In this document: positions 52,485 through 61,163 of the stretch, piece by piece | Numbering within the stretch: the first letter of the stretch is position 1 | Layout of the letters: every line of letters begins with the position of its first letter | Assembly (NCBI RefSeq): GCF_001562275.1 | Contig: NZ_CP014304.1 | Location: 3,038,001 to 3,102,000, forward strand | DNA: 64,000 bases | Source of the DNA: Hymenobacter sp. PAMC 26628 | GTDB taxonomy: Bacteria; Bacteroidota; Bacteroidia; Cytophagales; Hymenobacteraceae | Direction of reading: 5' to 3' | Made by a program: the position numbers and the translations under genes | The notes under the pieces: model-generated | Told to the model about the DNA's origin: nothing | Databases searched by the model: none | What the model saw: the letters and a program-made list of their open reading frames with translations, nothing else

Positions 52485-54752
52485 ATGCGCTACGGTGTAC
52501 GCCTTTGGAAATCATTGCTTGCAGCCGCATTATTGGCAGCGCTGGGGGCCCCGGCGGTGCGCGCCCAAACCTGCCCGGCGGCGGCCAGTTGCACCCCGGG
52601 CCGGGCCGGCGCGGCGGCCGGCGCAGTCACGGCCTTCAACATGGGCATCCTCAACGTGACGCTGGGCAGCATCAACAATACCACCCTGGGGCAGGCCGAC
52701 GGCTACAGGGACTATAGCTGCCTCGCGCCCAGCACCACCACAGCTACTACCCTTGCGGTGGGCCAGAACTACACCCTCACGGTGCGCACCAGCCTCAATA
52801 ATAACGAGACGGTGCTGGCCTGGATTGACTATAATAACGACGGCGCGTTTGACCCCGTGACGGAGGTAATCATGGCCGCCACCCCGGCTACGGGCACGGG
52901 TACGGCGGGGGGCCTGCACACGGCCACCTTTGCCGCCCCCGCCACGGCCCGCACCGGGGTGCCGCTGCGCTTGCGCGTGGCCGCCGACTACACCAATAGC
53001 CCCGTGCCCACGCCGTGCTCCACGCCCCAGTTCTCGCAGGACGAGGACTACGCCGTGACGCTAACCGCCAGCACCGGGCCGCCGGTGGCGGCCTTCACCA
53101 CCAACGGCGCCACCACCTGCTCGGGCTGCGTGCAGTTCACCGACGCCAGCCAGAACCTGCCCACGTCGTGGGTGTGGAGCTTCGGCGACGGCACCGCCAG
53201 CGCCGCTCAAAACCCCAGCCACTGCTACGCCGCCGCGGGCACCTACCAGGTGCAGCTCACGGTGGCCAACGGCAACGGCAACGCCATCAGCGCGGCCACC
53301 GCCATTACCTATAACAGCACCGCGCCCGCCGCCGCCACCTGCGCGCCGGCCACCGCCGCCTACTGCTGCAACTACGGCGTGGTGCGCGTGCGCCTGGGGG
53401 CCCTCGACAACGCCTCGGCCGACGGCAGTGCGGGCTACCAGGACTTTAGCTGCACCCAGCGGGCGGCCCTGGTGGTGGGCACGGCCTACCCGCTGCAAGT
53501 GACAACGGGCGGCACCCTGCCCCACGACACCCGCGCCTACCTCGATCTGAACAACGACGGCGCCTTTGCCGCCACCGAGCTGGTGGGCCAGGCCCTGAAC
53601 GCCGCCAACCCCACGTTTTCGCTGAAGCTGCCCGCCACGGCGCCGCTGGGCCAGCCGCTGCGCCTGCGCCTCGTGACGGACTACGCTGGCAGCGACCCAC
53701 AGCCCTGCAAGGCCCCCACCAACGGCCAGGTGGAGGACTACGCCGTGGTGCCGGCGGCCAACCCCAACCCGCCAGTGGCCGCCTTCGCCTCGACCTACGT
53801 GAGCGGGGGCTGCGTGAACCCCGTGCAGTTCACCGACCAAACCACCAACACGCCCACGGCCTGGAGCTGGAATTTTGGCGACGGCACCACCAGCACCCTG
53901 CAAAACCCGACGCACCAGTTTGCCGCCGGCACCTACACGGTGGCCCTCACCGCCACTAGCGCCTACGGCACGAGCAGCACCTCGCGGGCGGGCTTCGTCA
54001 TTAGCGTGCCCTGCCTGAGCTACTGCGCCTCGAACGGCACGGGCTTTGGGGCGGGCACCAGCAGCCCCCTCTGGATTACCAGCGTGAGCGCCGCGCCGGG
54101 CGGCTTCAGCAATGCCAGCGGGCTGGAGCCCGGCGGCTACGGCAGCTACGTGGCCAAAACCATTGCGCTGGCCGCGGGCACCACGGCCAGCCTCACGGTG
54201 ACCGTCAGCAACATCGCCGCGCACCGCACGGTGGCCTGGGCCGACTTCAACCAGGACGGGGTATTTGCGGCCAATGAGCTGCTGTTCAGCACCACCGTGA
54301 GCGGCAACACCTGCGTGGGCACCTTCGCGCTGCCCGCCACGGCCCTGCTGGGGCGCACCCGCCTGCGCGTGGAAACCGACCAGACCACCCGGGCGGCCGA
54401 CCCCTGCGCCGCCGACCTCGCCAACGGCGAAGTGGAGGACTACACCCTGCTCATCCAGCCGGCCACCCCCACGGCCACCGCGGCCACGACCGCTCTGCCC
54501 GGCCTCACGGTAGCGCCCAATCCCACCGCCGACGGCCACCTGCGCCTGCACCTGGGCGGCTCCGGGGCCCCCGGCCCCTACGCCGTGGAAGTACAGAACC
54601 TGCTGGGGGCCACCCTGCTGACCACCGCCGTGCGCCTGGCCCCGGGCGCCGACGCTGCCCTCGACCTGGGGCCCCTGGCCGCCGGCGTGTACCTGCTGCG
54701 CCTGCGCGACCCCCAGGGCCAAGTGGCCGTGCGCCGCGTGGTGCGCGAGTAG
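52485..54752 (+). CDS. secreted GEVED/PKD-domain protein with T9SS type A sorting domain
   Basis: A 755-residue surface or secreted protein. After the signal peptide (1-28) come a GEVED domain (VLAWIDYNNDGAFDP ... DEDYAVTL), a PKD domain (VQFTDASQNLPTSWVWSFGDG), a second GEVED (AYLDLNNDGAFAATELVG), a second PKD (VQFTDQTTNTPTAWSWNFGDG) and a third GEVED (VAWADFNQDGVFAANELL). The C terminus (PGLTVAPNPTADG to LRDPQGQVAVRRVVRE) is a type A sorting signal for the type IX system. No catalytic domain is seen, so adhesion or matrix binding is likely. Start ATG 52485, not TTG 52479. Confidence 0.9.
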   Translation: MRYGVRLWKSLLAAALLAALGAPAVRAQTCPAAASCTPGRAGAAAGAVTAFNMGILNVTLGSINNTTLGQADGYRDYSCLAPSTTTATTLAVGQNYTLTVRTSLNNNETVLAWIDYNNDGAFDPVTEVIMAATPATGTGTAGGLHTATFAAPATARTGVPLRLRVAADYTNSPVPTPCSTPQFSQDEDYAVTLTASTGPPVAAFTTNGATTCSGCVQFTDASQNLPTSWVWSFGDGTASAAQNPSHCYAAAGTYQVQLTVANGNGNAISAATAITYNSTAPAAATCAPATAAYCCNYGVVRVRLGALDNASADGSAGYQDFSCTQRAALVVGTAYPLQVTTGGTLPHDTRAYLDLNNDGAFAATELVGQALNAANPTFSLKLPATAPLGQPLRLRLVTDYAGSDPQPCKAPTNGQVEDYAVVPAANPNPPVAAFASTYVSGGCVNPVQFTDQTTNTPTAWSWNFGDGTTSTLQNPTHQFAAGTYTVALTATSAYGTSSTSRAGFVISVPCLSYCASNGTGFGAGTSSPLWITSVSAAPGGFSNASGLEPGGYGSYVAKTIALAAGTTASLTVTVSNIAAHRTVAWADFNQDGVFAANELLFSTTVSGNTCVGTFALPATALLGRTRLRVETDQTTRAADPCAADLANGEVEDYTLLIQPATPTATAATTALPGLTVAPNPTADGHLRLHLGGSGAPGPYAVEVQNLLGATLLTTAVRLAPGADAALDLGPLAAGVYLLRLRDPQGQVAVRRVVRE

Positions 54753-54773
54753 GCGGTTGTCAATAATTTAAAA

Positions 54774-54866
54774 CGGTCAGGCTGAGCGCAGCCGAAGCAT
54801 CTCTCCCGCTGACTAATCACAGTTTACTGCCGCAGTAGAGATGCTTCGGCTGCGCTCAGCATGACG
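54774..54866. repeat. MITE-like palindrome, GAAGCATC family (copy 5)
   Basis: Outer ends CGGTCAGGCTGAGCGCAGCC and GGCTGCGCTCAGCATGACG, inner GAAGCATCTCT and AGAGATGCTTC. It belongs to the CTGAGCGCAG variant, like copy 2. It is between the two T9SS cargo genes. Confidence 0.9.
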
Positions 54867-55010
54867 AGCAAAATGGTTTTCTACTGCCATCCAGGCGCTT
54901 GACCTGAGCGTCGTCCCCGATTTACTAAACCTTACTTTTTTGAGCTGGCGCGGCCCGGGGGCCCGCCGGGCTGCGCTTTCTTTTTCTGCACGCTGCTTCT
55001 GTTTTTTTAT

Positions 55011-58000
55011 ATGCTGACAACTCTACTTCGGCGGTTTTGCGGACTGGGGGCCCTGCTGGTCCTGTTGGTGCTGGGCCTGGCCGGGCCGGCGCGTGCCACC
55101 CACTTGCTGGGCGGCGAAATGAGCTACCGCTACCTCGACGCCAACGGGCCCGCCGCGGCGCCGTTCCGCTACGAGCTGACGGTGACCATCTACAACAACT
55201 CGTTGCCGGGGGCCGCCCAGCCCAACCCCGAGGCTGTTGTGGGCATCTACAACCGCACCACCGGGGCCCAGATTGTGCTGACGACCGTCAATTACGCCCG
55301 CATCGTGACGCAGGGCGGCACCCCCGGGCTGATGAGCATTGCCTCCACTTCGCTCTCGCAGGTGCTGCTGCCGCCCACCGCCACGGGCTGCACCGTGACG
55401 GGGCCCCAGCAGCCGTTTAGGCTCCAGAAATTCGTGGGCGTGGTGAACCTGCCCTTGTCGTTCGACGGCTACTACGCTGTGTTCACGCGCAGCGCCCGCA
55501 ACGTGGACGTGACCAACCTGAACACCGGCAACAACAACCGGCCGCTGACGCTGTACACGAGCATGGCCCCGGCCCTGCTGCCCAACCACGCGCCGGTGTT
55601 TTCGGACACGGCCGTAGCCGTTGTGTGCCAGAATGATACGACCATCAGCCTCAACAACGCCGTGGACGCCGACGGCGACCGGCTGGTGTACTCGTTTGGC
55701 TCGCCTTACGGGCAATTTGCCAGCTCGGGCTCGAACCTGCCCCGGCTGTTTCCACCCCTGCCGCTGGCCATTGGCTACTACGCCGGCTACTCACTGGCCA
55801 ACCCGTTTGGCACCGGAGCCGGTAATTTTGCGCTGCTGAACGCCAGCACCGGCGTGGCCCGCTACGGGGCCGCCAACCAGGGCAAGTACGTGATAGCCGT
55901 GGACGTGGCCGAGTACCGCACCATCAACGGGCGGGAGGTGCTGATTGGCACCACGCGGCGCGACTTGCAGCTGGTGGTGGCGCAGTGCCCGAGCACCCGG
56001 GCCCCGGCGCTGGCCCCAGCCGTGGCGCTGCCCCGCGCCTACACCATCGAGGAAGGCCAGGCGCTGAGCATCCCCATCACGGCCACCCAAGTGGCAGGCG
56101 ACCCCCTGGTGCTCACAGCCAACAGCGCGCTACTCGACGGCGCGGGCGGCTTCAATGCCACCTTCAATGGCAACGCGGGCACGGTGGCGGCGGGCAGCCT
56201 CACGGGCACGGCCACGGCCACCGGCAGCGGCACAGTAGTGGGCACGTTCGTGTACAATTCGGCCTGCGGCGAAGCGCGCGCTACGCCCTACGACGTGGCC
56301 CTGACCGTGCGCGACGTGGCCTGCGGCGGCAAAACCGCGGCCGACGTGCTGCGCATCACCGTGACGCGGGCCGCGGGCCCCACGGCCATTGCCGGCGACG
56401 CCACCGCCTGCGCCCAAACCGCGCACGCCTACACCGCCAACGGCGCTACGGCCACCTACCGCTGGCGGGCCACGGGCGGCACCGTGGTGGGTAGCGCCAC
56501 GGGCCCCACGGTGCAAGTGCTGTGGGGCAGCGCCGGCACCGGCACGCTGGTGGCCCGGGGCGTGTCGGCCTACGGCTGCCTCACCGACTCGGTGAGCCTG
56601 CCGGTGACCATTCTGGCCGCCCCGGCGCTGGCCGTGGCCGGCCCGCTCAGCATCTGCCAGGGCGCGTCTACTACGCTAAGCGTGAGCGGCAGCAGCGCCT
56701 ACACCCTTACCGGCGGCGGCACCACCCAAACCGGCCCGGGGCCCTTCGTGGTGGCCCCCACCCAAACCACGACCTACACCATTACCGGCGCGGCCAACCC
56801 CAGCGGCTGCGCCGGCACCGCCCAGGTAACGGTAACCGTGCTGCCGCTGCCCACCGTGGTGCCGGGCGCGGCGGTGGCCATTTGCTCGGGCGGCACGGCG
56901 CAGCTGGGGGCCCCGGCGGTGGCGGGCGTCACCTACAGTTGGAGCCCCGCCACGGGCCTGAGCAACCCGGCCAGCGCCAACCCCACCGTGACGCTGGCCA
57001 ACGCCACGGCCGGGGCCCTCACCGTCACCTACACCCTCACGGCCACGCTGGCCACCGGCTGCGCGGCCACCGGCACCGTGGCCGTCACCGTCAGCCCCGC
57101 GCCAGTGGTGCGCGCGGGCACGGCCGCCACCGTATGCGCGGGCCAAACCGTGACGCTGGGGGCCCCCACCCAGGCCGGCTTCACCTACGCCTGGACGCCG
57201 GCCGCGGGCCTGAGCAGCGCCACTGTGGCCCAGCCCGTGTACACGGCCGCCAACTCCACCGGGGCCCCCATCGTGGTAAAATTCCGGGTGACGGGCACCT
57301 CGCCCCAGGGCTGCGCCGGGCGCGATTCGGTGCTCATCACCGTGAACCCGCTGCCGCCCCAGCGCACCATCACCGGGCCGGGCTTTATCTGCGATCCGTC
57401 GCAGGCCTTCACGGGCACCTACGCGGTGGCGGGCGCCAGCGCCACGTCTACCTACCAGTGGGCAGTGGTAGGCGGCACCATCACCGGCGGGCAGGGCACG
57501 GGGCAAGTCACGGTGCTCTTTACTTCGGGGGCCCCCAGCCGCTCGCTGAGCGTGGTGGAAACGTCGGCCTTCGGCTGCACGGGCACGGCAGCTTCCAACC
57601 TGAATATTCTGCTCGACCAGCCCACTATCACCCTCACTACGGCCTCGGTGGATGCTACTAGCAACGCCCGCATCATCCTTACCTTCAGCGTGCCCAACGG
57701 CACCAACACGCCCAACCAGGTGCAGGTGCTGCGCCGCGTGGCGGGCACCGGCGCCTTCGCCGTGGTGGGCACCGTGGCCCCCACCGCCACCGCCTACACC
57801 GATGCCAACGCGGTGGACGCCAGCGCCAATTCCTACGAATACCAGCTCACCGTCGCCAACGGTTGCGGCACGGTGCTAACCACCGCCGTGGCCCAAACCG
57901 TGCGCCTGCAAGCCACCGCCACGGCCGGCGCGGGCGGCTACCGCCAGGGCAGCGTGGCCCTGCGCTGGAACCCCTACATAGGTTTTACAGTAAGCGGCTA

Positions 58001-58460
58001 CCGCGTCTACCGCCGCCTCGACGGGGCCCCGGCAACGCTGCTGGCCACCGTGCCGGCCACCACGCTCGCCTACACCCTACCCAACGGGGCCCTGGACACG
58101 AGCAGCGACGGCGCGGGCTTCGCCCAGAATTTCCGCGTAGTAGCCTTCAGCGCCGACGCCACGCCGCTGCTCTCGAACTCCAACGAAACCCTGGTGAGCT
58201 TCGCCAACCCGCTGGCGTTCTACAACATCATCACCCCGAACGGCGACAATCGCAACGACCGCCTCGTGATTGACAACGTGGCCCTGTACCCCGGCAACTC
58301 GCTCGTCATTTTCAACCGCTGGGGCCGCGAGGTGTACGCCACCACCAACTACCAGAACACCTGGGGCGACGCCCCCGACGTGGCCCCGGGCAAGTACTAC
58401 TACCTCTTCAAGCTAGCCGACGGCAGCACCATCAAGGGCTGGGTAGAAGTGGTGAAGTGA
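55011..58460 (+). CDS. large secreted protein with PKD-like repeats and T9SS type B sorting domain
   Basis: An 1149-residue protein with signal peptide (1-29, ending PARA) and mature start THLLGGEMSYRYLD, a motif common in gliding-motility-associated C-terminal proteins. The middle carries several PKD-like or Ig-like repeats (CAQTAHAYTANGA, ICQGASTTLSVSG, ICSGGTAQLGAPAV, VCAGQTVTLGAPTQ) and a fibronectin-like part near residue 880-1050. The end FYNIITPNGDNRNDRL to GSTIKGWVEVVK is the type B (CHU_C-like) sorting domain of T9SS. A surface adhesin or gliding-related role is likely. It lies downstream of the GEVED-protein gene. Confidence 0.9.
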   Translation: MLTTLLRRFCGLGALLVLLVLGLAGPARATHLLGGEMSYRYLDANGPAAAPFRYELTVTIYNNSLPGAAQPNPEAVVGIYNRTTGAQIVLTTVNYARIVTQGGTPGLMSIASTSLSQVLLPPTATGCTVTGPQQPFRLQKFVGVVNLPLSFDGYYAVFTRSARNVDVTNLNTGNNNRPLTLYTSMAPALLPNHAPVFSDTAVAVVCQNDTTISLNNAVDADGDRLVYSFGSPYGQFASSGSNLPRLFPPLPLAIGYYAGYSLANPFGTGAGNFALLNASTGVARYGAANQGKYVIAVDVAEYRTINGREVLIGTTRRDLQLVVAQCPSTRAPALAPAVALPRAYTIEEGQALSIPITATQVAGDPLVLTANSALLDGAGGFNATFNGNAGTVAAGSLTGTATATGSGTVVGTFVYNSACGEARATPYDVALTVRDVACGGKTAADVLRITVTRAAGPTAIAGDATACAQTAHAYTANGATATYRWRATGGTVVGSATGPTVQVLWGSAGTGTLVARGVSAYGCLTDSVSLPVTILAAPALAVAGPLSICQGASTTLSVSGSSAYTLTGGGTTQTGPGPFVVAPTQTTTYTITGAANPSGCAGTAQVTVTVLPLPTVVPGAAVAICSGGTAQLGAPAVAGVTYSWSPATGLSNPASANPTVTLANATAGALTVTYTLTATLATGCAATGTVAVTVSPAPVVRAGTAATVCAGQTVTLGAPTQAGFTYAWTPAAGLSSATVAQPVYTAANSTGAPIVVKFRVTGTSPQGCAGRDSVLITVNPLPPQRTITGPGFICDPSQAFTGTYAVAGASATSTYQWAVVGGTITGGQGTGQVTVLFTSGAPSRSLSVVETSAFGCTGTAASNLNILLDQPTITLTTASVDATSNARIILTFSVPNGTNTPNQVQVLRRVAGTGAFAVVGTVAPTATAYTDANAVDASANSYEYQLTVANGCGTVLTTAVAQTVRLQATATAGAGGYRQGSVALRWNPYIGFTVSGYRVYRRLDGAPATLLATVPATTLAYTLPNGALDTSSDGAGFAQNFRVVAFSADATPLLSNSNETLVSFANPLAFYNIITPNGDNRNDRLVIDNVALYPGNSLVIFNRWGREVYATTNYQNTWGDAPDVAPGKYYYLFKLADGSTIKGWVEVVK

Positions 58461-58462
58461 TT

Positions 58463-58745
58463 GTCCGAACCACGGATTTATCGGATGGCGCGGATTCGTC
58501 GGATTTTGGGGACGATTGGCTAAAATCCCTTTAGGGCCCCTGGGGCCCTAAAGGGATTTTACAGTCAGTGCACCAGCCCTTGTAAAACGGAGTGGCACTC
58601 CGTTGCCAGGCGAACGGTAAACAGATTGTCACTCCGTTTTACAAGGGCCGGTGCGCTACTTATGAAACCGCTGCGAGGTGGCTTTAGCCAATCTTCTCCG
58701 AAATCCGACGAATCCGCGCCATCCGATAAATCCGTGGTTCAGACA
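58463..58745. repeat. nested palindromic composite, ACCACGGATTTATCGGAT family (copy 1)
   Basis: Outer arms of about 59 bp (58463-58521 and 58687-58745) contain GAACCACGGATTTATCGGAT and its complement. Inside lie a second palindrome (about 58522-58561, AATCCCTTTAGGGCCCC and complement) and a third (58567-58660, arms with CCCTTGTAAAACGGAGTG). The three nested inverted repeats fill the whole 313-bp space before rlmD and contain no gene. Confidence 0.88.
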
Positions 58746-58773
58746 TTCCGGGGACTATTTTTGCATCCCCATT

Positions 58774-60186
58774 ATGAGCAAATTCAAAAATATTCCCGCC
58801 GAGCTGCTGCGCAACGTCAAAATTCAGGACATGGTGGCCGAAGGCAAGTGCCTGGTGCGCCTAGAGAACCTGGTGATTTTCGTTAGCCAGGTGGCCCCCG
58901 GCGACGTGGTGGACCTGCGCGTGACGAAGGCCAAAAAGAACTTTCTGGAGGCCGTGCCCACGAAGTTCCACCAGTACTCGGAGCTGCGCGTGGAGCCGTT
59001 TTGCCAGCACTTTGGCACCTGCGGCGGCTGCAAGTGGCAGCACCTGGGCTACGACGCGCAGCTGCGCTACAAGCAGCAGCAGGTGGAAGACCAGCTCACC
59101 CGCATCGGCAAAGTGGCGCTGCCCGAAATCGCCCAGATTCTGCCCTCGCCGGCCCGCACCTACTACCGCAATAAGCTCGAATTCACGTTCAGCGACAACG
59201 GCTGGCTGACCACGGAACAGATCAACGACGATTCGCGCACTTACAACCGCGAGGTGGTGGGCTTCCACACGCCGGCGCGGTTCGACAAGATCATCGACGT
59301 GGAGCACTGCTGGTTGCAGCCCGAGCCGAGCAACGAAATCCGCCTTTTCATCCGCGACTACGCCCACCAGCACGAGCTGCCGTTCAACAACCTGGTGCGC
59401 CAAACCGGCCTGCTGCGCAACCTCATCGTGCGCACCGCCCAGAGCACCGGCGAAACGATGGTGATTTTGCAGTGCTACCGCACCGACGAGGCCATCGAGC
59501 CGCTGCTGGACGCGGTGCTGGCCAAGTTCCCAGAAATCACGTCGCTCAACTACGTGCTGAACAGCAAGGGCAACGAAACCTTCCACGACCTGGAGGTGGT
59601 GTGCTACCGTGGCAAGCCCTACATCGAGGAGGACATGGAAGGCCTGCACTTCCGCATCGGCCCCAAGTCGTTCTACCAAACCAACTCCGAAGGGGCCCAC
59701 CAGCTCTACAAAGTGGCCCGCGACTTCGCCGATTTGCAGGGCACCGAGTTGGTGTACGACCTCTACACCGGGGCCGGCACCATCGCCAGCTTCGTGGCCA
59801 AAAAGGCCCGCAAGGTCATTGGCGTGGAATACGTGGAGCAGGCCGTAGCCGACGCCCACGTGAACGCCGAAATCAACGGCATCACCAACACCGAGTTTTA
59901 CGCCGGCGACATGAAGGACATCCTCACCGCCGGCTTCACCGAAACCCACGGCCGCCCCGACCTCATCATCACTGACCCGCCCCGCGCCGGCATGCACCCC
60001 GATGTGGTGCAGCGCCTGCTGGAGCTGCGCACCCCGCGCATCGTCTACATCAGCTGCAACCCCGCCACCCAGGCCCGCGACCTGGAACTGCTCGACCCCG
60101 CCTACCGCGTAACCCGCGTGCAGCCCGTAGACATGTTCCCCCACACCCACCACGTGGAGAATGTGGTATTGCTGGAGTTGAAGTAA
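58774..60186 (+). CDS. rlmD: 23S rRNA (uracil-C5)-methyltransferase, RlmD/RumA type
   Basis: A 471-residue enzyme that makes m5U in 23S rRNA using S-adenosylmethionine. The N-terminal TRAM-like part (VAEGKCLVRLENLVIFV, PGDVVDLRV) is followed by the Fe-S cysteine cluster FCQHFGTCGGC (Cys77, 83, 86). The SAM fold shows LVYDLYTGAGTIASFVA and the catalytic region has ITDPPRAGMHPDVV and YISCNPATQARD, where the Cys attacks uracil C6. Bacteroidota often have one or two RlmCD-like paralogues, so the exact uridine is not certain. ATG 58774 is chosen; the upstream extension lies in the repeat. Confidence 0.9.
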   Translation: MSKFKNIPAELLRNVKIQDMVAEGKCLVRLENLVIFVSQVAPGDVVDLRVTKAKKNFLEAVPTKFHQYSELRVEPFCQHFGTCGGCKWQHLGYDAQLRYKQQQVEDQLTRIGKVALPEIAQILPSPARTYYRNKLEFTFSDNGWLTTEQINDDSRTYNREVVGFHTPARFDKIIDVEHCWLQPEPSNEIRLFIRDYAHQHELPFNNLVRQTGLLRNLIVRTAQSTGETMVILQCYRTDEAIEPLLDAVLAKFPEITSLNYVLNSKGNETFHDLEVVCYRGKPYIEEDMEGLHFRIGPKSFYQTNSEGAHQLYKVARDFADLQGTELVYDLYTGAGTIASFVAKKARKVIGVEYVEQAVADAHVNAEINGITNTEFYAGDMKDILTAGFTETHGRPDLIITDPPRAGMHPDVVQRLLELRTPRIVYISCNPATQARDLELLDPAYRVTRVQPVDMFPHTHHVENVVLLELK

Positions 60187-60197
60187 TTTAAAACGGT

Positions 60198-60596
60198 ATG
60201 AGAAGCTACACACTTGCAGCTCTAGTTTCCTCGCTCACCGGGTGGTTAGTTGCAATTATAGTTTATGGCTTGGGTTATTTTCTATTAGATAGAAACCAGG
60301 CTTTGGCAGCACTAACAATCGTTGGGATTTACACTTTAATAATTTCATTGATAGCAAATATGCTACTGGTGCAAGTACCCAGATATTTTATCAAAAAAGC
60401 TGTTCGCATGCTGAATAGAGCAACTTTTGCGCTATTTTATTCGCTATTGGCAGTGATTATTTTCAACATCTTATTTGGCCGACAATTCGGGCGTAATCCA
60501 GTGGAACAATTGACTTATTTAAATGCAGCCACAAATGGGTTTGTTCTCGGTTTTGTGTTTCATTCCGTTTGGAAGCCAAATATTTATTTGACATAA
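60198..60596 (+). CDS. hypothetical membrane protein, AT-rich
   Basis: A 132-residue protein with four hydrophobic helices (LTGWLVAIIVYGLGYFLL, LTIVGIYTLIISLIANMLLV, FALFYSLLAVIIFNILF, NGFVLGFVFHSVW). No family recognised. Its base composition is far more AT-rich than the flanking genes, which points to horizontal gain. It begins 12 bp after rlmD, next to AATTTAAAACGGT, a sequence also found beside MITE copy 5. It ends 4 bp before the following gene. Confidence 0.65.
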   Translation: MRSYTLAALVSSLTGWLVAIIVYGLGYFLLDRNQALAALTIVGIYTLIISLIANMLLVQVPRYFIKKAVRMLNRATFALFYSLLAVIIFNILFGRQFGRNPVEQLTYLNAATNGFVLGFVFHSVWKPNIYLT

Positions 60597-60599
60597 CAC

Positions 60600-60974
60600 A
60601 TGGACTACTTCAACGACCCTGAACTGAACGGCAAATACCTCGGCACCATCACTAAGGATTTTGCGATTGTATCCGATACGCTGAAGGAGGCGTCGTACCA
60701 GATTCGCAAGCGCGACATCAGCAAGTATCCCATCTTCGTGTTTGCCAAGCAGGAGGTGCCGCTGGGCAGCCTGCTGGTGAACGCCGACGAGCTGAACCTG
60801 CAGTGGCACGTGTACGCCAGCTACGTCGAACTATTTATCCAGCAAGGCATTATCGGCGCCGATGGCATCGACAGCTTCGAGGAGAACTACAAAAACTCCG
60901 ACGAGTTTTGCTGCCTGTTTGTGCTGGATGAGGAGTTCACGAAATTCGTTTTCGTGCCTTACCCGGAAGATTAA
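60600..60974 (+). CDS. conserved hypothetical protein
   Basis: A 124-residue acidic cytoplasmic protein (LNGKYLGTITKDFAIVSDTL, YPIFVFAKQEVPLGSLL, EFCCLFVLDEEFTKFVFVPYPE). It resembles a small conserved protein found next to housekeeping genes in Cytophagales; function unknown. GC content returns to a level nearer the window average. A palindromic composite follows directly. The alternative, part of an operon with rlmD, is possible because the gaps are 11 and 3 bp. Confidence 0.7.
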   Translation: MDYFNDPELNGKYLGTITKDFAIVSDTLKEASYQIRKRDISKYPIFVFAKQEVPLGSLLVNADELNLQWHVYASYVELFIQQGIIGADGIDSFEENYKNSDEFCCLFVLDEEFTKFVFVPYPED

Positions 60975-60975
60975 T

Positions 60976-61163
60976 TGTCTGAACCACGGATTTATCGGAT
61001 TGAACGGATTCGTCGGATTTTGGGGACGATTGCCGTTTGCGTAGCGTGACTTTATCCCACAAAAAGGCCGCTTGTCGAAGCGGCCTTTTGGGTTATAACC
61101 AGAGGTGTAAATCGTCCCCGAAATCCGACAAATCCGTTAAATCCGATAAATCCGTGGTTCAGA
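60976..61163. repeat. palindromic composite, ACCACGGATTTATCGGAT family (copy 2)
   Basis: Outer arms (60976-61032 and 61108-61163) carry GAACCACGGATTTATCGGAT and complement, with CGGATTCGTCGGATTTTGGG and relatives inside. The centre is a terminator hairpin (61062-61089). The right arm contains the stop codon of thiL on the minus strand. Confidence 0.88.
61062..61089. terminator. bidirectional intrinsic terminator
   Basis: AAAAGGCCGCTT (61062-61073) and AAGCGGCCTTTT (61078-61089), a 12-bp stem with a 4-nt loop and T runs on both sides. It separates the convergent hypothetical gene and thiL. Confidence 0.9.

Noticed and set aside
53061..54722. A 553-codon minus-strand frame opposite the GEVED-protein gene
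   Set aside because: Low-complexity Gly/Ala/Val/Arg composition and no start context; the plus-strand protein has recognisable GEVED, PKD and sorting domains.
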